Assembly: GCF_003614885.1 (NCBI RefSeq)
Contig: NZ_QZMS01000007.1
Location: forward strand, 1,922,001 to 1,986,000
Direction: 5' to 3'
DNA: 64,000 nucleotides
Source of the DNA: Photobacterium salinisoli
GTDB lineage: Bacteria > Pseudomonadota > Gammaproteobacteria > Enterobacterales > Vibrionaceae
Shown here: positions 36,728 to 45,427 of the stretch, piece by piece
Numbering within the stretch: the stretch's first letter is position 1
Layout: the number at the start of each line of letters is the position of its first letter
Position numbers and translations under genes: made by a program
Notes under the pieces: generated by a model
The model's database searches: none
Seen by the model: the letters and a program-made list of their open reading frames with translations, nothing else
Told to the model about the DNA's origin: nothing

Positions 36728-37961
36728 CCTGTTGTGAAACCTGAGCCTGTTTCAGCGAAGGGATAAACCAGCAGGCCAGCAGTGGCACAGCAAGAGCGCT
36801 TGCTATTGTGGCGGATGCCAGAACATCCAGTCCTAGCAATTGGTGCCCCGGTCCCGAAGTCAGGTATATCGAGCCCATGATGCTGGCGGCACCGGCTGCC
36901 AGGTTTGACACCGTTGACTGATACGTCATAAAAGCCGCACGGTACTGGGGCGGCGGCACCCTTGAGGTGAATGCTGCCAGCACAGCACTGCGCGCCGAAC
37001 TCGATGCCATTAGAATCATAAAAATCAGATAGACCCATTTGTCCGTACTGTCACTGACAAACCCGTAGTACACCACTGCCGCCACCGTCGCGCTGAGACC
37101 GAACAAGGCCGCCTGACCTGAACCTTTATCCATCATCCTGCCGCTGTAACGCATGGCGAGTATGCTCATGAGTCCGCCCAGCAGATAGAGATAGCTGATT
37201 TCATCCCGCGGGAAACCGAGATTGAACTGGAAATATGCCGACAAGTTCGGCACCAGTAAGAAATGCCCGAACAGGCTGATCCCCATCATTGTCATCGCCA
37301 GGATAAAGGGCATTGAGCGGATCATCCCGGACAGCCCGGCCGATTGGGGGGCTGGTTGCTCAGAGGGGTGTTTCGGTGGCACCAGCGATGGCATACAGAT
37401 GCGTACCGCGACAGCCAGTATCAGGCCCAGCCCACCAAAAAAGAAAAACGTCATCTGCCAGTTCAACCACTGCGCCAGCAGCAAGGAAGCCGGCACAATT
37501 ATGATCGCCGCCAGTGAAAACCCGCTGGCCACAAAGGCCATGGCCCTGCCCCGCTCTGTTACTTTGGTCACATCAAGAACTGATGCCATGATCAATCCAC
37601 TGAGCGGGCCGGAAAAACAGCCTGCGGCAATGAACATCAACAGCAGCTGTTCCGGCGTGGCAGCCAGCCCGCACAGCGCAATCAACACAGAGCGGAGCAA
37701 CAGAAACAGCGTCAGCGCTGCCCGCCTGTCATAGCGGTCCAGCACTGGTGCAAGAAAAAAACCGATGATCGCGGAGCCGAACGTCGCACCGCCGCTGATG
37801 TACCCGATATGCTCGCCTTGCAAACCAATATCCCGGACTAAATCCGGCCCCAGCGGCATCACCATCATCAGGGTACCGACCGAGAGCATATTAATAAGCA
37901 GGGCAAGCCTTAACACTGGCTTATTATTCAGCGTGTTACTGTCCATGACGACACGATCCAT
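36717..37961 (-). CDS. MFS transporter, putative siderophore exporter (EntS-like)
   Basis: This 12-helix major facilitator protein of about 414 residues has the loop 2-3 motif DRYDRRAALT (about 75) and no signal peptide. It lies between the phosphopantetheinyl transferase gene and the receptor gene, inside the Fur-controlled siderophore locus. Export of the newly made catecholate is therefore the natural role, as for EntS or VabS. The start is uncertain: TTG 37967, ATG 37961 and ATG 37946 are in frame, and only the last has a modest GGA upstream. Confidence 0.85.
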   Translation of the reverse strand: MDRVVMDSNTLNNKPVLRLALLINMLSVGTLMMVMPLGPDLVRDIGLQGEHIGYISGGATFGSAIIGFFLAPVLDRYDRRAALTLFLLLRSVLIALCGLAATPEQLLLMFIAAGCFSGPLSGLIMASVLDVTKVTERGRAMAFVASGFSLAAIIIVPASLLLAQWLNWQMTFFFFGGLGLILAVAVRICMPSLVPPKHPSEQPAPQSAGLSGMIRSMPFILAMTMMGISLFGHFLLVPNLSAYFQFNLGFPRDEISYLYLLGGLMSILAMRYSGRMMDKGSGQAALFGLSATVAAVVYYGFVSDSTDKWVYLIFMILMASSSARSAVLAAFTSRVPPPQYRAAFMTYQSTVSNLAAGAASIMGSIYLTSGPGHQLLGLDVLASATIASALAVPLLACWFIPSLKQAQVSQQAPG

Positions 37962-38003
37962 CCGCAAAAAAGAAAGCGATTGTAACTGGCGATAGGAATA
38001 AAC

Positions 38004-38729
38004 TCAATAATGATAATTATTATCAGTAAAATACTCAGAACGGGTAAACGTCAGCACAGACTGTCCTATGCTGGAGTAGTAAACCTTGCCTTGCCGGCCG
38101 CAGGGTAAAGCTCCGGCCAACTCAGTGTTCAGTGCAAAATGCAGCCATTGTTCGTCCCTGCCCACAAACGACACATCCAGAAAATCAAAATAGCGCTGAA
38201 CTTGCGGATATAACGCCTTAAAAATGCTCTCTTTAGCGGAAAAAATCAGGGTCATCAACTCGATTTGATTTTGCTCATTGATGTCCAGCCTGACCAGCTC
38301 CTGGTCATTGACGACTACGCCCGGCATACCCGTCGCCGTATCGGCTGTCACAGGCAATTCGATATCTAATCCCACACCGGCCATTTCATGGTGCTGAGGA
38401 CAAATCACGCAGGCAGCCAACTGCTCATGATGGCTGATACTGCCCGTCAGCCCCTGTGGCCAGACAGGCGCACGGTTGTCAGCAATTGTTATCTCAACCG
38501 GTGCGATGCCCTCCTTTTTCAGCAGTTGCTGCGCCAGATAACGGCCGGCCAGAAATTCCGCCTGTCGCTTGGGCACCGCCCGGCTGAGTGTCGCTGGCAT
38601 GTTGACGCCAAGCTGGCTGAACAGGGACGGCGAATAATGGTGCAGATCAAACTCAGCCAGCAGCACCTCAGCGCCGCATTCGGGCAAAGGGAGTGAGCGT
38701 AACGACTGAATGAAAGCGGACGGAATCAT
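38004..38729 (-). CDS. amoD/entD: Sfp/EntD-type 4'-phosphopantetheinyl transferase
   Basis: This protein of about 241 residues transfers phosphopantetheine from CoA to the carrier domains of the siderophore synthetases. Visible EntD-type motifs are RQAEFLAGRYLAQQLL, GLTGSISHH, GVGLDIE (Mg2+-binding Asp and Glu) and FSAKESIFKALYP. I chose ATG 38729 (MIPSAFIQSL); ATG 38759 would run through the likely Fur box. The last codons contain the Fur box of the downstream exporter gene. Confidence 0.92.
   Translation of the reverse strand: MIPSAFIQSLRSLPLPECGAEVLLAEFDLHHYSPSLFSQLGVNMPATLSRAVPKRQAEFLAGRYLAQQLLKKEGIAPVEITIADNRAPVWPQGLTGSISHHEQLAACVICPQHHEMAGVGLDIELPVTADTATGMPGVVVNDQELVRLDINEQNQIELMTLIFSAKESIFKALYPQVQRYFDFLDVSFVGRDEQWLHFALNTELAGALPCGRQGKVYYSSIGQSVLTFTRSEYFTDNNYHY
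38006..38024 (-). promoter_or_regulatory. Near-consensus Fur box of the exporter gene, inside the entD coding end
   Basis: AATAATGATAATTATTATC matches the 19-bp Fur consensus at 17 positions. It lies 45 bases upstream of the exporter start and overlaps the final entD codons (encoding DNNYHY). Confidence 0.9.
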
Positions 38730-38754
38730 AATAAGTAGCAAAGCCAAACCAGAT

Positions 38755-38773
38755 AACAATGGCTGTCATTATT
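38755..38773 (-). promoter_or_regulatory. Putative Fur box of entD
   Basis: The 19-mer starting AACAATGG and ending TCATTATT matches the Fur consensus at about 12 positions and lies 26-44 bases before the chosen entD start. Confidence 0.6.
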
Positions 38774-38849
38774 ATGATTGCGCTATCGTCATACAATCCT
38801 TTGTTGTGATTAAGCATACAGATAAGTGCTGCAATCTAAGGATTATCCT

Positions 38850-41276
38850 TCAGTCATCCGATTCAGCTTTCCTTGCGTCCCATTCCTTGAGTATTTTTTC
38901 CAATCCTTTGATGCTCACATCACGTTGCGGAAAAGGAATGCTGACACCTTGTTCGGTGAGTGTTTGGTAGATGTCGAACAGAAGATCAGATTTAATGATC
39001 ATGTAATCTTTGATGTCACGGACGAAGCAACGGAGCTCGAACAATAAGGCGCTGTCGGCCATGCTAGTGAACACAACCGACGGTTCGGGGTAACTGAGGA
39101 TCATGGCGTGTTTTTTGGCCGCGTCCATCAGCACCTGCCTGACGATATTGAGGTCGCTGCCGTAGGCCACACCAACAGGCACTATCAACCGACCATGATT
39201 AGATTGCAGCGTCATGTTCTTCACAATACCGGCGATCAGATCCGAATTGGGCACCACCACATCCTGCAGATCAAAGGTCTCGATGCGTGTTGAGCGCACG
39301 GCTATTTTGCGGACGAAACCCGAATGTCCGGACACTTCAATCCAGTCGCCCTCTTTGATCGGGCGCTCGATCAGTAAAATAATGCCGGAAACAAAATTCG
39401 ACACTATCGTCTGCAGGCCAAAACCAATACCGACCGACAACGCCCCTGCTACTACTGCCAGGTTGGATAAATTCAGGCCAGCCGCCGACACGGCGATGAT
39501 GATGGCCAGGGTATAACCGACATAACCCAGGCCGGTCACTATGGCCGTTCGGGCTCCGGGATCAGTTTTGGTTTTCGGCAGCACCGAATGGCGCATGACG
39601 TGCTGAATCCAGCGGGTGAGCAGCACCCCGACAAACACCACCACCAGAAAGGTGATCATCACATCCAGAGAAATGCGGACATCCCCCAGCTCGATGCCAT
39701 CAGACAGCAAGCGCCAGATTTCTGCAATTTCGGTCAGCCGGGCGCCCCATGTCAGCGCCAGCATGGGGGCAAACACCATGAACATGATAACAATCAGCAC
39801 TATAGGCAACAGCCCTTCGCTGACACTCGCTTCAGTGTCTTGCCCGTTACTCCCCCCCAGAATGCGGGTGATGACATTCAGCAGGCCGTAATAAATGACC
39901 ATGGCAAAGGCAATCAGTGCGATGGACATTACCATAGGTATTATCGCCTGCCGTGCCAGGCTGTCGTAGCCGACACAGACAAACACCACACTGAGAACAC
40001 TGGAGGCTTTCATCATCCAGACCAGCGCATTAAGCATCCCTTTGCTGACTTGATTGGCCTGCTCACTTTGTGCATCAGCTTCATCGGCTTTCTGGGCAGC
40101 CTGACTCAACACTTTCGCCAGCTGCCACATCAGCCAACTGCCGAACACAATGATCGGCAGAGTAAAAAATGCCGAGCTGGCTGCTGAAAACGGGTAGTCG
40201 GTTTTGAAAGCCGTTAATAAAACAATCAGACCGAGGAAGACGCCAAGCCACTGGCAAATCCGCATGCCACGCCGGGAGGTGTCATCATCAAGGTGGATAA
40301 TTCGCTGCTCCGGCGCTTTAGGACGGAAAATCAGAAACCCCAGCCAATGGCTGACCACTATGTTCACAGCCGCCCCCGGCAGAGCGTTTATCGTTGCTTT
40401 CGCCGACGGTAGGGGAAGCTGCACCTGACTGATTGCCACAATTAAAAGAAACGCAGTGAGCAAAGGAAAGAACAGCCGCAGTAATGTTGAGAATACATTG
40501 CACAGAAGAATCAGGCTTTTTCTGGTCAGACTCTGGCTGAATCGATCCAGCCTGTTTATCACCCAGGGTTGGATCAGCAGCATAGTGACTATGGCCAGCG
40601 CCATAAACACCAAAAATGGTGTAATCGATGCGCTCATGGCACGGGCTTGCTGTTCATCTTGCCTGGCCGCCTGAAACTGCTGGCCGAATACACTGGCATA
40701 TTGCTTTAACTCGCTCAGCGCCTCTCCCCAGCGCCCTGGCCATAGGGGCGTCGGGCTCTTGTTCAGCAATTTGTCGGACAGGTTTTGGCGAATCACTTTG
40801 TCAACTTCGCCCACCAGGAGGTTGGCCCGTTCATAGGCCGCATCGGCAAGAAAAATCGGCACACTGATTGTGGCTAATTCATTTTCCAGCTCAGCTCGGC
40901 GGCTGGCAATGATCTCTGGCTCGCTTTCGCCATCCTTGGGCTCCGGACCTAATGACTTGATCTGTGCTTCCAGCCAGCGTACATCCACTGACTTCTCCTG
41001 AGAAAGCTGATATGCCGCCGCCCGCTGTTCAGCCAGAACTGAGCGGATGCGCTCTAACTGGGCGATATCTGCTGTTTTTTCCTCCAGCAATAACCGCGCT
41101 TCATCAGCGGTCTGATCCCAACTGACATAAGGCTCTTTCTGATGCAGCACTGTTAGTTCAGGCGTCCCTGCTGCCGCTACCCGGCCACAAAGCAGCCCGA
41201 GCACAATGGCAGAAAGGCAACACCAGGCGATTAACGTAAGTCGCCACCATTGATCAGGCCAAATGAAGTGCGGCAT
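38850..41276 (-). CDS. MscS-family mechanosensitive channel with large N-terminal extension (DUF3772/MscK-like)
   Basis: This protein of about 808 residues has an N-terminal hydrophobic signal or anchor. A periplasmic coiled-coil region (about 40-220, DUF3772-like) follows, then many transmembrane helices. The C-terminal MscS pore and beta domain carry AGALSVGIGFGLQTIVSNFVSG in the pore helix region, IERPIKEGDWIEV and VPNSDLI. It would protect against hypo-osmotic shock. I prefer ATG 41276 to the GTG at 41300; neither has a strong ribosome-binding site. It lies downstream of amtB on the same strand but is separated by a strong terminator. Confidence 0.92.
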   Translation of the reverse strand: MPHFIWPDQWWRLTLIAWCCLSAIVLGLLCGRVAAAGTPELTVLHQKEPYVSWDQTADEARLLLEEKTADIAQLERIRSVLAEQRAAAYQLSQEKSVDVRWLEAQIKSLGPEPKDGESEPEIIASRRAELENELATISVPIFLADAAYERANLLVGEVDKVIRQNLSDKLLNKSPTPLWPGRWGEALSELKQYASVFGQQFQAARQDEQQARAMSASITPFLVFMALAIVTMLLIQPWVINRLDRFSQSLTRKSLILLCNVFSTLLRLFFPLLTAFLLIVAISQVQLPLPSAKATINALPGAAVNIVVSHWLGFLIFRPKAPEQRIIHLDDDTSRRGMRICQWLGVFLGLIVLLTAFKTDYPFSAASSAFFTLPIIVFGSWLMWQLAKVLSQAAQKADEADAQSEQANQVSKGMLNALVWMMKASSVLSVVFVCVGYDSLARQAIIPMVMSIALIAFAMVIYYGLLNVITRILGGSNGQDTEASVSEGLLPIVLIVIMFMVFAPMLALTWGARLTEIAEIWRLLSDGIELGDVRISLDVMITFLVVVFVGVLLTRWIQHVMRHSVLPKTKTDPGARTAIVTGLGYVGYTLAIIIAVSAAGLNLSNLAVVAGALSVGIGFGLQTIVSNFVSGIILLIERPIKEGDWIEVSGHSGFVRKIAVRSTRIETFDLQDVVVPNSDLIAGIVKNMTLQSNHGRLIVPVGVAYGSDLNIVRQVLMDAAKKHAMILSYPEPSVVFTSMADSALLFELRCFVRDIKDYMIIKSDLLFDIYQTLTEQGVSIPFPQRDVSIKGLEKILKEWDARKAESDD

Positions 41277-41421
41277 GCTATTACCCAGACACAGAAACAC
41301 AGATTGAGCTTATGCAATCGTGGTCCTTTTTGTCGTCATAAGGGTAAGAAATCCGCATTTTAACCGGCAATAACAGGTCAGCATTCACGGAGTCTCCGCT
41401 CACAAGCAAGCCATATTATGC

Positions 41422-41458
41422 GTACAAAAAATGCCGCACAAAGCGGCATTTTTTGTAC
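41422..41458 (-). terminator. Strong rho-independent terminator after amtB
   Basis: A perfect 16-bp stem (41422-41437 with 41443-41458) around loop ACAAA contains ATGCCGC and GCGGCAT flanked by A6 and T6 tracts. It works on either strand and ends the amtB transcript. Confidence 0.95.
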
Positions 41459-41474
41459 ACGGGCTCAGCCAGTT

Positions 41475-42695
41475 TTATTCCAGATTGGTCGCACTGATCT
41501 TGTGGATCGCCAGATCCGCGCCGTTGAACTCATCTTCTTCGCTCAGCCGCAGGCCGGAGAGCTTATCCACCAGACCGTAAACGATAAACGACCCCGCCAG
41601 GGCAATCGCAATGCCTATCACAGTGCCCAGCAACTGAACGATAAAACTGACGCCGCCTAGGCCACCCAGTGACTGCAAGCCAAAAATGCCTGCCGCAATG
41701 CCACCCCAGGCTCCGCACACACCGTGCAGCGGCCAGACACCGAGCACATCATCAATTTTGGTGTGGTTTTGCATGTAAGTGAACAGCCAGACAAAGATCG
41801 CCGCCGCCACCACACCGGTCATCAGCGCTCCCAATGGATGCATCAAATCCGAACCGGCACACACAGCCACCAGACCGGCCAGCGGACCGTTATGAATGAA
41901 ACCGGGGTCATTTTTACCCAGCACGACGGCGGCCAAGATCCCGCCGACCATCGCCATCAGAGAGTTGACGGCAACCAGCCCGCTGACACCGTTAATCGAT
42001 TGTGCCGACATCACGTTAAAACCAAACCAGCCGACACTTAAAATCCAGGCTCCCAGTGCCAGAAACGGGATATTAGATGGCGCAAAGTTGGTGTGTTTGC
42101 CTGCCCGGATACGCCCTTTTCGCATCCCCAGCAGCATCACAGCCACCAGTGCAATCCAGCCGCCGACGGCGTGCACGACAACAGAGCCGGCAAAATCATG
42201 GAAAACCGCACCGAACTGGCTTTCAAACCACGCCTGCAGGCCAAAGTTGCTGTTCCAGATCATACCCTCAAATAACGGATACACGAATCCAACAATAAAG
42301 AAGGTTGAAATCAGCACAGGGTTAAAACGGGCCCGCTCAGCAATACCGCCGGACACTATCGCCGGAATGGCCGCGGCAAAGGTCAGCAGGAAGAAGAATT
42401 TGACTAAGGCAAAGCCATTGCCGGCAGATAAGGTTTCTGCATCAGCAAAGAAGGTGGCGCCATAGGCCAGCCAGTAGCCAATAAAGAAGTACGCGATGGT
42501 CGATACGCCAAAATCAGCCAATATCTTCACCAGCGCATTCACCTGGTTTTTCTGCCGTACCGTGCCCACTTCGAGAAACGCAAAACCGGCGTGCATTAAA
42601 AATACCATGATGGCGCCCAGCAGCAGGAACAAAGTGTCCGCACTTTGCGTGAGGGCCTGCACGGATCCCGTCACCTGTGTCATAGATTCAGTCAT
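41475..42695 (-). CDS. amtB: Ammonium transporter
   Basis: This Amt/Rh channel of about 406 residues has 11 or more membrane helices. Family motifs are AGFAFLEVGTVRQKN, the signature region HDFAGSVVVHAVGGW (pore His), GAWILSVGWFGFN and VWPLHGVCGAWGG. ATG 42695 follows GGGAAGAG and yields a short N terminus; the longer frame to 42767 lacks a ribosome-binding site. It conducts NH3/NH4+ under nitrogen limitation. No glnK precedes it, which is unusual since glnK-amtB is the common pair. A sigma-54 promoter and an NtrC-like site lie upstream. Confidence 0.95.
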   Translation of the reverse strand: MTESMTQVTGSVQALTQSADTLFLLLGAIMVFLMHAGFAFLEVGTVRQKNQVNALVKILADFGVSTIAYFFIGYWLAYGATFFADAETLSAGNGFALVKFFFLLTFAAAIPAIVSGGIAERARFNPVLISTFFIVGFVYPLFEGMIWNSNFGLQAWFESQFGAVFHDFAGSVVVHAVGGWIALVAVMLLGMRKGRIRAGKHTNFAPSNIPFLALGAWILSVGWFGFNVMSAQSINGVSGLVAVNSLMAMVGGILAAVVLGKNDPGFIHNGPLAGLVAVCAGSDLMHPLGALMTGVVAAAIFVWLFTYMQNHTKIDDVLGVWPLHGVCGAWGGIAAGIFGLQSLGGLGGVSFIVQLLGTVIGIAIALAGSFIVYGLVDKLSGLRLSEEDEFNGADLAIHKISATNLE

Positions 42696-42783
42696 TGAAC
42701 TCTTCCCTAAGTCACGCACAAAATATGTGCAAAAATTAACCACAAGCCCCAAATTAGGGCGAATCAATCATAATTAAGGGGCA

Positions 42784-42799
42784 AGCAATAACTGTTCCA
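42784..42799 (-). promoter_or_regulatory. Sigma-54 promoter of amtB
   Basis: The minus strand reads TGGAACAGTTATTGCT, with the invariant GG and GC separated by exactly 10 bases. It lies about 90 bases before the amtB start, consistent with nitrogen-starvation control. Confidence 0.85.
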
Positions 42800-42903
42800 A
42801 TTTGATTCACTAACTGCTAAATTCGTCAGTAAAACTAACTAATTGAAAATCAATAACAAAAAATTGTGTACGCTGCTGTACGTCTGTAACATCCGGGACA
42901 CGC

Positions 42904-42918
42904 GCACCAATACTGTGC
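42904..42918. promoter_or_regulatory. Putative NtrC binding site
   Basis: GCACCAATACTGTGC resembles the GCACC-N5-GGTGC dyad of NtrC and lies about 105-130 bases upstream of the sigma-54 promoter, a normal enhancer distance. Confidence 0.6.
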
Positions 42919-42919
42919 C

Positions 42920-43490
42920 TTTCGACCCATAACAGTGCAAGTTGTACACCTTTTTCTGCCCAACTACGGTGAAACGCCACACGAAGGTTAAAAGAAATGC
43001 GGCTCAGCCGTTAAGATTCCTCCCTTTCTGGCAGCCCTTACTCTTACTGATGCGTTGTGAAATCTTTGTCTGGGTGATAGATGGAATCCATTGAATATTC
43101 CAAATTGGCATAACATGCACTGAGTTTATTGATGATTAACTTATATTCACCATAAGGATGAAATCGATTTCATTTAAAGCATGAATCTCTACGCCTTTCA
43201 GTCATTCGGCAGATTTTTAAGAAATCCTGTGTAACCTTGGGTTGCATATCATAAAATATGCATAAAACCGCCTTTATCATGCAGTTTCCTTATTTCTTGG
43301 TCGGAACTGATATGTTACTTTTGTCAGCAGTTGGCGTTGTTTTTTCTTACTGGCTTATTTTACTGAAAAAAAATTGTCCCATTTTTTACCCAACCGTGTG
43401 CAAATGTATATTCCTTTAACGAAATCCATCGCACTTTTCAGCTTGAGTAAAATCTTTAGACAAGGATATCAGTAAAATAATTTATGACTT
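42920..43490. other. Long intergenic stretch without a recognisable gene
   Basis: About 570 bases between the amtB control region and the S24-like regulator hold no convincing ORF. The right half is AT-rich with several TAAAAT/TATAAT-like hexamers. The stretch ends in a hairpin plus T-run, so an uncharacterised small RNA or long leader transcript is possible. Confidence 0.5.
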
Positions 43491-43494
43491 TTGC

Positions 43495-43518
43495 GAATGC
43501 CTTTCGCATTCTTTTTTT
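43495..43518 (+). terminator. Terminator or attenuator just upstream of the S24-like regulator
   Basis: GAATGC (43495-43500), loop CTTTC, GCATTC (43506-43511) and seven T (43512-43518) form an intrinsic terminator only 23 bases before the regulator ATG. It either ends a small RNA or attenuates the regulator. Confidence 0.75.
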
Positions 43519-43541
43519 ACTGCGAGCGGGAAGCCATTCAT

Positions 43542-44183
43542 ATGGAATATTTAGAGCGGATTAAGCGCCTGGCCAAGATTCAGGGGATTAGCCAGAAACA
43601 ACTGGGTGAAACTCTGGGCTTACAACAAGGCACCATGAGCCGTAAGCTGTCTGGCAAATACGGTATTGAAGTACGTGAGCTGGAAAGAATTGCTGAAACC
43701 CTGAACACATCCATCAGCTACTTGCTGACCGGACAGATTGATTCAGGTACCCAGGCAACAACGGCCATCAGTCACGAAACGGGTCACAACACGACATCGA
43801 CCTACATTCCTGTTATTCATCGTAAAGACTACCTGTCCTATCGCGATGGCGGCAAAGTCGACGTCCTGAGCAAGCGGGCGATCCCGCATCATTTAGATCG
43901 CGACGACTGCCTTGGCCTGTTGGTAGATAACGAAAACATCGCTCAGTGCGCGCCGCTGGGCAGCTATGCGCTGGCCACGCGCAAAGCACCTTATCGTCCT
44001 AAACAGCCTGTATTTGCGTCGGTGCGTGGCAGCGAACCCGATTTCTACCACATGACACAACTGGCAGATGGCGTCGTGTTTTCCACCTCTCAACCAGATT
44101 TTCCCAATCTGTTTGTCAACCACGACGAGTTCAAGATCCACGGTTACATTATCCAGTCCGACTGGTCATTCGACCGCATCTGA
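43542..44183 (+). CDS. XRE-family regulator with S24/LexA-like C-terminal domain
   Basis: This 213-residue protein has an N-terminal helix-turn-helix (about 5-60; GISQKQLGETLGLQQGTMSRKL) and a C-terminal S24-like fold. The fold is marked by CLGLLVDNENIAQCAPLGSYALA, PVFASVRGSEPDFYHM and GVVFSTSQPDFPNLFV. The Ser of the usual GDSM motif is not visible (VDNENIA), so self-cleavage is unlikely. It resembles phage CI-like repressors, but no prophage genes are nearby. ATG 43542 follows GGGAAG; an ATG at 43491 would include the upstream hairpin. Confidence 0.85.
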   Translation: MEYLERIKRLAKIQGISQKQLGETLGLQQGTMSRKLSGKYGIEVRELERIAETLNTSISYLLTGQIDSGTQATTAISHETGHNTTSTYIPVIHRKDYLSYRDGGKVDVLSKRAIPHHLDRDDCLGLLVDNENIAQCAPLGSYALATRKAPYRPKQPVFASVRGSEPDFYHMTQLADGVVFSTSQPDFPNLFVNHDEFKIHGYIIQSDWSFDRI

Positions 44184-44304
44184 TCGCACTGCTGGTTATC
44201 CTGCCGCCTCCCCCCTGATTTGCTCATGCTCTTGCAGATGCCTGTCAGGGGTGACAGCGCCCTTCCAATACGTACAATAACAACGTGAAATGAAGGAGCC
44301 CATC

Positions 44305-44880
44305 ATGCACACCACCATTCCAGCACCAGATCGCCAGATTCGCATTATTGTCGCTTCGACAAACCCGGCCAAAATCCGGGCAGTAGAAAATGCCTTCCAC
44401 CAAGCCTTCCCGGCGCAAATCCTGCAGATTAGCGGTGTCGCGGTGGAGAGCGGAGTAAGAGCACAGCCTATGTGTGCAGATGAGACCCTGACCGGCGCCC
44501 GCAACCGGGTAGTGCATGCCCGGGAATTACAGCCTGGCGCGGATTATTACGTCAGCCTGGAAGCCGGACTTGACGGCTGTGCAACGTTCGCCTGGATGGT
44601 GATAGATAACGGCATTCAGCGCGGTGAATCCCGCTCGGCCTCTCTGCCTCTGCCGCCTAAAGCGCTGGCCCGGCTGCATGACGGAGAATAACTGGGGGAT
44701 GTGATGGATGATATGTTTCAGCAGCAGAATGTGAAGCAACAAGGTGGCGCTATCGCGATGCTCACTGAGCACAAACTCAGCCGCAGCAGTGTTTACCAGC
44801 AGGCTTTAATACTGGCCCTGATCCCTTTCATGAACCCGGGCCTGTACGATCTGACAGGCTCTGAGTTCACACAAAAGTAA
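44305..44880 (+). pseudogene. yjjX: Inosine/xanthosine triphosphatase, broken by an in-frame stop
   Basis: The start at 44305 follows AAGGAG. The protein matches YjjX/NTPase: IIVASTNPAKIRAVENAF, VESGVRAQP, GARNRV, VSLEAGLDG and RSASLPLP. At 44689-44691 a TAA interrupts it directly after LHDGE. The same frame then continues with [40 protein letters not shown] to the stop at 44880, which is the normal C-terminal third. One nonsense codon, not a frameshift, breaks the gene. The intact family member has about 170-190 residues, while the product here would stop at 128. Its location beside trpR is the conserved one. Confidence 0.9.
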
Positions 44881-44993
44881 TCTTACTCTCGCGCTGCAGA
44901 TTGAATAAGAAAAGGGAATATCCGTGGTTTCAGTAAGCTCTGTACTATCCCTCCCCCTATCAGGGGGAAGCTGGGAAGGGGTGACTAAATACT

Positions 44994-45311
44994 TCAGCCT
45001 TTGGGCTGCTGTTTCAGCAGGAACTCAGACAACCAGTCGCGGATCTCCGCATCATGGTGTTTCAGTTCATTAGAGCCACGAGTGATAGTTGCCACGCCAA
45101 CACCCAGAAGCTCGCTGATTTTACGCTGGCTACGCTCACCATTCAGCAGTTCATGGAAAATATTCACTCGGGCAATCAGCGATTCACGCTCATCCGGGGT
45201 TAGCAGCAGACGAAGGAGTAACTCATCTTTGCCTTCAGCAGTGGCCTGACGAAACAGAGAGACTATTTGCTGCCAGTCAGAAAAGTCCGGCGTATCGGCT
45301 TTGGTTGACAT
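44994..45311 (-). CDS. trpR: Trp operon repressor
   Basis: This 105-residue all-helical DNA-binding protein represses tryptophan biosynthesis when Trp is bound. TrpR signatures are LLLRLLLTPDERESLIARVNI, ELLNGERSQRKISELLGVGVATITRGSNEL and the tail DAEIRDWL. ATG 45311 (MSTKADTPDF) follows GAGGAAAACC; a longer frame exists but has no ribosome-binding site. It lies downstream of slt as in Escherichia coli. Confidence 0.96.
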   Translation of the reverse strand: MSTKADTPDFSDWQQIVSLFRQATAEGKDELLLRLLLTPDERESLIARVNIFHELLNGERSQRKISELLGVGVATITRGSNELKHHDAEIRDWLSEFLLKQQPKG

Positions 45312-45427
45312 GGTTTTCCTCAAAAATTGCCTGCATTGGCAGTTAGTAACCAACACAGGCGTATTAACTCTGTCCGGATTCTACCCTGAACCACAGCCTT
45401 CCACCAAACCTATAGCCGCAGTTTGTT

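Noticed and set aside
43542..44183. Prophage marker because of the CI-like regulator
   Set aside because: No phage structural, replication or integration genes surround it; neighbours are core chromosomal genes.
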